From Desulfovibrio sp. (GTDB lineage: Bacteria > Desulfobacterota > Desulfovibrionia > Desulfovibrionales > Desulfovibrionaceae), in the NCBI GenBank assembly GCA_031271265.1, contig JAISWB010000096.1:39621-103620 (forward strand): a DNA stretch of 64,000 nt, written 5' to 3'. A model generated the notes under the pieces. The model made no database searches and was not told the origin of the DNA. It worked only from the letters and a program-made list of their open reading frames with translations. The translations under genes and the position numbers were made by a program. The first letter of the stretch is position 1, and each line of letters starts with the position of its first letter. Shown here one piece after another: positions 59,929-64,000 of this stretch.

Positions 59929-60750
59929 CTACAGCAGGAAAGAGGTGAGTACATAGTCGGCCGCGAGCAGCAGGATGCAGGAAAGCACCACCGCCGACGT
60001 CGTGGCGTTGCCGACGGCCTCCGCTCCCATGCCGTCGTCGCGCGTGTGCGCGAAATAGCCCTTGCAGCAACATACGGTGACGACGATCAGGGCAAAGACC
60101 AGGGATTTGCCCAGGCAACCGCTCACGTCCGCCCAGCGCACGCTGCTCCCGATACGGGAAAAATACACCCCCCCGCTCATGCCCAGCATGAGCACTCCCG
60201 TGGCATAGCCTCCGAGTATGCCGACCGTGCTGAAAATCGAGGTCAGCAGGGGAAAGGTGATCAGGGAGGCCGTTATGCGCGGGGCGACAAGGTAGCCCAT
60301 GGGGTCGATGTCCATGACTTCAAGGGCGTCGATCTGGTCGCCGATGCGCATGACGCCGATTTCCGCAGCCATGGCCGAGCCGGCCCGGCCCGTGACCATG
60401 ATGGCCGTCAGCACCGGCGCAAGCTCGCGCACAAGGCTCAGGGCAACGGCCGAACCGAGAAAGCCTTCCGCGCCGAACATGCTCAGGGTGTAGTAGCCCT
60501 GCAGACCCAGCACCATGCCCGTAAACAGGCCGATGAAAACAATAAGGAACATGGAGCCGGCACCGATAACGCGTATCTGGCGCAGTACCTTGGGTAACTG
60601 AGTGCGGGAACTGAACATGCGCCTGATACCGCGCGCCAGGAAGATGCCCATGGCTCCCGTTTCGCACAGGAACAGCACGCCCGCCCGGCCGAGAGCACGC
60701 AACAGGGAAGCGGCGGAATTCAGCGAAGGCGCGTTTGTTTTGTCCGGCAT
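59929..60750 (-). CDS. mlaE: Lipid-transport permease MlaE
   Basis: A 273-residue inner-membrane protein with about five helices. Conserved blocks are FIVLFIGLFTGMVLGLQGYY-like sequence (FLIVFIGLFTGMVLGLQGYY), LVRELAPVLTAIMVTGRAGS and EIGVMRIGDQIDALEVMDID. It is the permease of the Mla complex and the first gene of the mlaE-F-D-C-A operon. ATG 60750 has AAGGGAT upstream. No mlaB gene is present. Confidence 0.93.
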   Translation of the reverse strand: MPDKTNAPSLNSAASLLRALGRAGVLFLCETGAMGIFLARGIRRMFSSRTQLPKVLRQIRVIGAGSMFLIVFIGLFTGMVLGLQGYYTLSMFGAEGFLGSAVALSLVRELAPVLTAIMVTGRAGSAMAAEIGVMRIGDQIDALEVMDIDPMGYLVAPRITASLITFPLLTSIFSTVGILGGYATGVLMLGMSGGVYFSRIGSSVRWADVSGCLGKSLVFALIVVTVCCCKGYFAHTRDDGMGAEAVGNATTSAVVLSCILLLAADYVLTSFLL

Positions 60751-60775
60751 GGTATCCCTTTATTACAGCAGGCGA

Positions 60776-60870
60776 AAAATATTTCAAACTTTTCGCTGCG
60801 GAACGCCCGGCGAAAAAGGCGGTTTCCGCATCGCTCACGCTGCCTTCGACGGCGTGCCGGACGCTTGTCC
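60776..60870. repeat. R3 repeat copy A
   Basis: AAACTTTTCGCTGCGGAACG, then GGCGAAAAAGGCGGTTTCCG, then CGCTCACGCTGCCTTCGACG. A similar order (AAACTTTTCCCTGCGGAGGA, CCGAAAAGCGTGGTTTTCGG, CTCACGCCGCTTCGCGGCG) occurs at 63900-63990. It lies upstream of mlaE in the gap after the glycosyltransferase gene. Confidence 0.5.
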
Positions 60871-60994
60871 GGCGCTTACCCGGATCAAGGAAAGTACTCC
60901 GAGTAATGCAGGCTTTGCATGTGCCCGCCGCAAAGCTGCTCTCAGCGCTTATCGGCAATCCTGAAAATTTCCTAAGATGCAAAAGCAACTAAAG

Positions 60995-62167
60995 TCAAAT
61001 ACTTTTGCGTTCTTCCAGCAAACATTCCACTCGATCCATGAAGGCGTCCAGACCGCATGCTGCGCCCGGCGGCGGGTTGAACCCGGCGGGAGGCGGTTTT
61101 CCGAGCAGGAGCCTGATGCGCCGCACCAGTTCCCCGACGTCTGCCGGGTCCTCCAATACCGCATCCCTGTCCAGAAAGAAGGAGGCGCCGTCGGCGGAAC
61201 TGCTCAGAGTCCGGCATCCCGATGCCAGGGCTTCGAGTACGGCATTGGAGCAGGCATCGTAAAATGTAGGGAGGACGAAAAGGTCCAGCGCCCGATAAAA
61301 AGCGGGCATATCCTCCGTTTTTCCCATAAAGACGACGCGCCGCTCAATTCCAAGGGCACGGGCCGGATCCAGATAGGAGGCCGCTTTTCTGCCGCCCGCC
61401 GTCAGAAGCAGGACATTGTCCGGCAGCAGGGCCGTTGCCCGTATCAGCCTGTCCACGCCTTTGAGCCGGAAATTGGTGGATGCGGTGCCGATCAGGATAT
61501 ATTCGTCGGGGTTGTCCGCGAGGTGCGGAGCATACCTGCGGAGCAGGGCGCGGCGGGCCTCACTGCGCTCCGCCGGTGAAGGGGGCCGAAAACGCGCGGG
61601 GTCCGGCCTGTTGTAGACCACGGCAACCTTGTCCGGGTCCAGGGCGGGATACGCCGACAAAAGTTGCTCCCGCGTCAGGTCGGAAACGGCAATGACCCGG
61701 CTTTCCGGTCCGAAAGCACGGCGCTCCAGAAACAGGATCAACAGGTTGGACGGCGACAGCCGGCGGAGGACGGTTTTCAGCGCACGCCGGTAACCGGAGG
61801 GAACAGCCCGTTCCGATTGTTTTCGGAAAATCTTCAGCGGTCCCCCGCCCATGCGGATCAGATCCTGGCGCAGACTTTTGCCGAGGCCGACGGTAAGGTC
61901 GTAGGCGCCTTTCGCGCGCAACCGCTCCGCCCGTACCAGGAAACAAAGCATCTTGAACAGACGGAAGCCGGGCGGGCGCCCGGTACTGATGACGCGCACC
62001 CCCGGCGGCGCCGGCGCCTCCTGCCGGGAACAGATGAAATCCACGCTGTACCCCCGGCCCGCCAGCCCCTCCGCCAGACGGTACCCGAACTGTTCAACGC
62101 CGCCGTACAGGGAAAAACGCGGCAGAAGAACGGCTATGCGGGCGTGCTTCGCGGCGGACGGAGGCAT
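60995..62167 (-). CDS. Glycosyltransferase family 4 (WaaG-like)
   Basis: A 390-residue GT-B enzyme. The N half has ARIAVLLPRFSLYGGVEQFG and the LPS-type block LGKSLRQDLIRMGGGPLKIF. The C half has ILIGTASTNFRLKGVDRLIR, GRKAASYLDPARALGIERRV and the donor-binding FYDACSNAVLEALASGCRTL. It probably adds a hexose to the LPS core or another surface glycan. ATG 62167 starts the domain; the ORF to 62425 adds frame-shifted sequence from the upstream GGDEF gene. It begins seven bases after a mini-ORF created by duplication of the GGDEF 3' end. Confidence 0.85.
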   Translation of the reverse strand: MPPSAAKHARIAVLLPRFSLYGGVEQFGYRLAEGLAGRGYSVDFICSRQEAPAPPGVRVISTGRPPGFRLFKMLCFLVRAERLRAKGAYDLTVGLGKSLRQDLIRMGGGPLKIFRKQSERAVPSGYRRALKTVLRRLSPSNLLILFLERRAFGPESRVIAVSDLTREQLLSAYPALDPDKVAVVYNRPDPARFRPPSPAERSEARRALLRRYAPHLADNPDEYILIGTASTNFRLKGVDRLIRATALLPDNVLLLTAGGRKAASYLDPARALGIERRVVFMGKTEDMPAFYRALDLFVLPTFYDACSNAVLEALASGCRTLSSSADGASFFLDRDAVLEDPADVGELVRRIRLLLGKPPPAGFNPPPGAACGLDAFMDRVECLLEERKSI

Positions 62168-62174
62168 TGTCCGG

Positions 62175-62228
62175 TCAGAACATGCGGGCGGTGTTCTTGC
62201 CGCCGTGCTTTGCCGTATACAGCGCCAT
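62175..62228 (-). CDS. 17-residue mini-ORF made by duplication of the GGDEF gene tail
   Basis: It encodes MALYTAKHGGKNTARMF, nearly identical to the GGDEF C-terminus MALYAAKHGGKNTVRMF. It has its own AGGAG seven bases before ATG 62228. Bases 62175-62233 and 62241-62299 are 59-base copies with three or so differences, offset by 66 bases. The stop is seven bases before the glycosyltransferase ATG. It may be debris or a translational bridge. Confidence 0.4.
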   Translation of the reverse strand: MALYTAKHGGKNTARMF

Positions 62229-62240
62229 GTCGGAACTCCT

Positions 62241-63161
62241 TCAGAACATGCGGACGGTGTTCTTGCCGCCGTGCTTTGCCGCATACAGCGCCATGTCGGC
62301 CCTGCGGATACACTCGTCGATGTCTTCCCCGTGCCGGTACAGCGTACAGCCGACACTGACGGTGAACATGGGCAGGGCGGGATCGACGACCGTCTCGGAC
62401 GTTTTTTTTCTGAGCTTTTCCGCAACGGTCAGAAGCTGCTCCTCGGTCGCGCCGGGGATCGCCAGGATAAACTCTTCTCCGCCGTAACGGCCGATGATGT
62501 CCTCCTGGCGCAGGTTGGCCGGCAACAGGTCGCCCAGCGCGCAAAGCACCTGGTCTCCCGCCTGATGACCGTATGTGTCGTTGATGCGCTTGAAATTGTC
62601 CACATCAAGCATGATCAGCGCAAGGCTTTTGCCCGTTTCACGCGCGCCTGCCGTCTTCTCTTCCAGTTGTTCCCTGAAGGCCGCCCTGTTCAGGAGTCTG
62701 GTCAGGCCGTCGGTACTCGCTTTTTGCTTGTAGCGCGTGATGTCGTTTTGCATCGCTTCGCGTTCCAGCAGCACCGTTCTTGCCTTGCGCAGCATCTCCC
62801 GCCGCCGGGCATAGCTCTCCGTGAGCAGGCGCACGGTTACGGCCTGCGTGTCCCCGTAACATACGGCTTCGGCCGTCAGAGCCTGGTTGTGCCCGCAAAG
62901 GTCGTCCTCTTCCCAACTGCCGGACGAGATGACACCGCTTTCGCCGGAGGCGAAAAATTCTTCCGCGGATTCATAAAAAAAACTCAGCATCTCCGATCGT
63001 TGCCACGGCGTATTGCAGCGGCCGCCCGGACCGGGCGGAAACAGTTCGTCATAAAAAGCGGGGGGAATGTCGATGAGGCGGTATTCTCCCGGAGCCGTCC
63101 GTTGCAGGACAGCCACATCCATGGCCTTGAGAATATCCGCCGCGATGCGTTCACTGCTCAT
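62241..63161 (-). CDS. Diguanylate cyclase (GGDEF) encoded with a small GTPase
   Basis: A 306-residue protein. The GGDEF domain (about 145-306) has TDGLTRLLNRAAFREQL, MLDVDNFKRINDTYGHQAGD, active site YGGEEF and an RxxD inhibitory site (RQED) five residues earlier. The N-terminal 120 residues (LIDIPPAFYDELFPPGPGGR and neighbours) are a PAS-like region I cannot name, followed by a coiled coil (REMLRKARTVLLEREAM). It starts nine bases after the GTPase stop. Confidence 0.9.
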   Translation of the reverse strand: MSSERIAADILKAMDVAVLQRTAPGEYRLIDIPPAFYDELFPPGPGGRCNTPWQRSEMLSFFYESAEEFFASGESGVISSGSWEEDDLCGHNQALTAEAVCYGDTQAVTVRLLTESYARRREMLRKARTVLLEREAMQNDITRYKQKASTDGLTRLLNRAAFREQLEEKTAGARETGKSLALIMLDVDNFKRINDTYGHQAGDQVLCALGDLLPANLRQEDIIGRYGGEEFILAIPGATEEQLLTVAEKLRKKTSETVVDPALPMFTVSVGCTLYRHGEDIDECIRRADMALYAAKHGGKNTVRMF

Positions 63162-63170
63162 CTCGGCTGC

Positions 63171-63665
63171 CTACAGCATGGCCTCGGCCAGGGTCCGGAA
63201 GGATTCTTCGACGGATTGGCCGGTTTTGGCGCAGGTGGCGAAGGTTGTGAGCCCTTCGTCGTTGCGCAGCCTGTCCACATCGTCGCGCGTCACCTGCCAG
63301 TCGGGAGCGAGGTCCGCTTTGTTGATGAGCAGACAGTGGGGTATGGGGCCGGTCACATCCAGAGCCGTCGAGCGCAGTTGGAGCGCCGCGTCCAGGGTAT
63401 CGCGCCGCGTGCCGTCGGCAACGAGAAAAAAGCCCATTGCCCCGCGCAGATACGAAATGTTGACATCCGTAAACGCATCACGTCCTTCCATATCCCAGAG
63501 AACCAAATTCATCTCGACGCCGTTCATCTCAATGATTTTTTTGCTGATCTTGACGCCTACCGTGGTCAGGTAGTCATCGGAGAATATGGAATACACGTAC
63601 TGTTTGACCAGAGAGGTTTTACCGACGGCAAAGGCGCCGAGCATACATATTTTCTTGGTGAGCAT
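63171..63665 (-). CDS. Ras/Rab-like small GTPase
   Basis: A 164-residue P-loop GTPase: G1 MLGAFAVGKTSLVKQYV, switch I DDYLTTVGVKISKK with the conserved Thr, G3 VLWDMEGRDAF (DxxG, but Arg where Ras has catalytic Gln), G4 LINKADLAP and G5 ATCAKTGQSV. Bacterial Rab-like proteins of this kind are uncommon and usually switch polarity or signalling. ATG 63665 starts at the family N-terminus; the ORF to 63740 adds unrelated residues. It heads a GTPase-GGDEF-glycosyltransferase operon. The missing Gln suggests that hydrolysis needs a partner. Confidence 0.88.
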   Translation of the reverse strand: MLTKKICMLGAFAVGKTSLVKQYVYSIFSDDYLTTVGVKISKKIIEMNGVEMNLVLWDMEGRDAFTDVNISYLRGAMGFFLVADGTRRDTLDAALQLRSTALDVTGPIPHCLLINKADLAPDWQVTRDDVDRLRNDEGLTTFATCAKTGQSVEESFRTLAEAML

Positions 63666-63799
63666 GACCGTCTCCGGAAAAAAACCGGGCGCGAATCGCG
63701 CAGGCGCACGCTGTATACGCCGGCTCAAAAAATATGGCAAGCACGCGCCGCGGTAGAGAACAAAATCACATCCCGCTGCGGCACTGTCTCGGGAACGTC

Positions 63800-63824
63800 A
63801 AAAGCCCCGGTGACGGGGCTTTTT
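63800..63824. terminator. Bidirectional terminator hairpin
   Basis: AAAAGCCCCG-GTGA-CGGGGCTTTT forms a 10-bp perfect stem with A and T runs on both sides. It lies upstream of the GTPase operon and would stop minus-strand transcripts entering from beyond the window. Confidence 0.85.
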
Positions 63825-63846
63825 CACGCGCGGTGCGCGGCGCGGC

Positions 63847-63885
63847 CTACAGGCTTTCTTTCAGCGCCTTATTATACGCAGCATC
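63847..63885 (-). pseudogene. Possible 3' remnant of a minus-strand gene
   Basis: The codons read DAAYNKALKESL then a stop, which looks like a protein C-terminus. The same frame has a stop just upstream (63886-63888) and an R3 repeat beyond it. A gene cut off by the repeat would explain this, but the segment is short and the call is weak. Confidence 0.2.
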
Positions 63886-63899
63886 TTACTGATATCCGC

Positions 63900-63990
63900 A
63901 TTGAAAAGTAAACTTTTCCCTGCGGAGGATCGTCAGCCGAAAAGCGTGGTTTTCGGCTGACTCACGCCGCTTCGCGGCGATATCAGCCTA
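63900..63990. repeat. R3 repeat copy B
   Basis: Contains the hairpins TCAGCCGAAAA/TTTTCGGCTGA and GCCGCTTCGCGGC in series. It matches copy A at 60776 in order and spacing. The window ends just after it, so what lies beyond is unseen. Confidence 0.55.
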
Positions 63991-64000
63991 ACGGCTGCTG

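Noticed and set aside
61953-63911. 652-codon plus-strand ORF over the GGDEF and GTPase genes
   Set aside because: Antisense shadow; the minus-strand genes carry complete catalytic motifs.

Overview
The window is a gene-dense, roughly 60% GC bacterial chromosome segment. It most resembles a motile, anaerobic, Gram-negative member of the Desulfovibrionales (Desulfovibrio/Bilophila-like). This rests on the mix of a flgB-flgC-fliE-fliF-fliG-fliH-fliI cluster with sigma-54 promoters, a PxxKW cysteine-rich protein, a Mla lipid-transport operon containing mlaA, a NtrY-like kinase paired with a DUF4390 protein, and a BKACE/hydroxyacyl-dehydrogenase/AtoE catabolic cluster. The genus is inference. I found no rRNA, tRNA, CRISPR array, insertion sequence or prophage.

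Layout. 1-4.8 kb: a beta-keto-acid catabolic cluster (BKACE end, dehydrogenase, AtoE transporter, sigma-54 activator). 5-9.4 kb: an exported phosphodiester-glycosidase-like protein, greA with a possible attenuated leader, exonuclease III, and FIST protein 1. 9.5-19.5 kb (minus): a flagellar basal-body operon, with FIST protein 2 and a hybrid histidine kinase downstream. 19.6-22 kb: a TPR gene with a textbook sigma-54 promoter, and thiC. 22.3-27.3 kb (plus): a NitT/TauT-type ABC transporter, a cysteine synthase and an FGE-fold protein. 27.5-36 kb (minus): an ABC-F ATPase, a MerR-like regulator, an M23 peptidase, an Hpt protein and a large M16 protease. 36.4-37.9 kb: a flavin reductase and a membrane protein. 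38-51.8 kb (minus): NtrY-like kinase, DUF4390, HD-GYP, pyruvate kinase, a degenerate metallophosphatase-like protein, HU, FlhG-like ATPase, GGDEF, prfB (programmed frameshift), lnt, corC and a PilZ protein. 52-57 kb: M20 peptidase, PxxKW protein, ModF-like ABC protein, PHP phosphatase and ComFB. 57-60.8 kb: mlaE-F-D-C-A. 61-63.7 kb: Ras-like GTPase, GGDEF protein and glycosyltransferase.

How they work together. Several genes suggest linked motility and second-messenger control: the flagellar operon, an FlhG-like ATPase, two GGDEF proteins with intact GGEEF and I-site motifs, an HD-GYP protein, a PilZ protein, a Hpt protein and a FIST/hybrid-kinase pair. Envelope maintenance is represented by mlaEFDCA, lnt, corC, the M23 peptidase and a WaaG-like glycosyltransferase.

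The most unusual signals are non-genic. (1) At several gene 3' ends the last ~30-60 bp are tandemly duplicated with a 66-bp (three loci) or 71-bp offset. In three cases this lies at the junction with a co-directional downstream gene and creates a mini-ORF or a new start. (2) A dispersed palindromic repeat (here R1) carries an AAACCATAAAGGAAT end that supplies the Shine-Dalgarno region of several genes. (3) In-frame minisatellites occur inside several proteins. (4) Two further repeat families (R2, R3) sit between genes, and one R2 copy runs into a gene 5' end.
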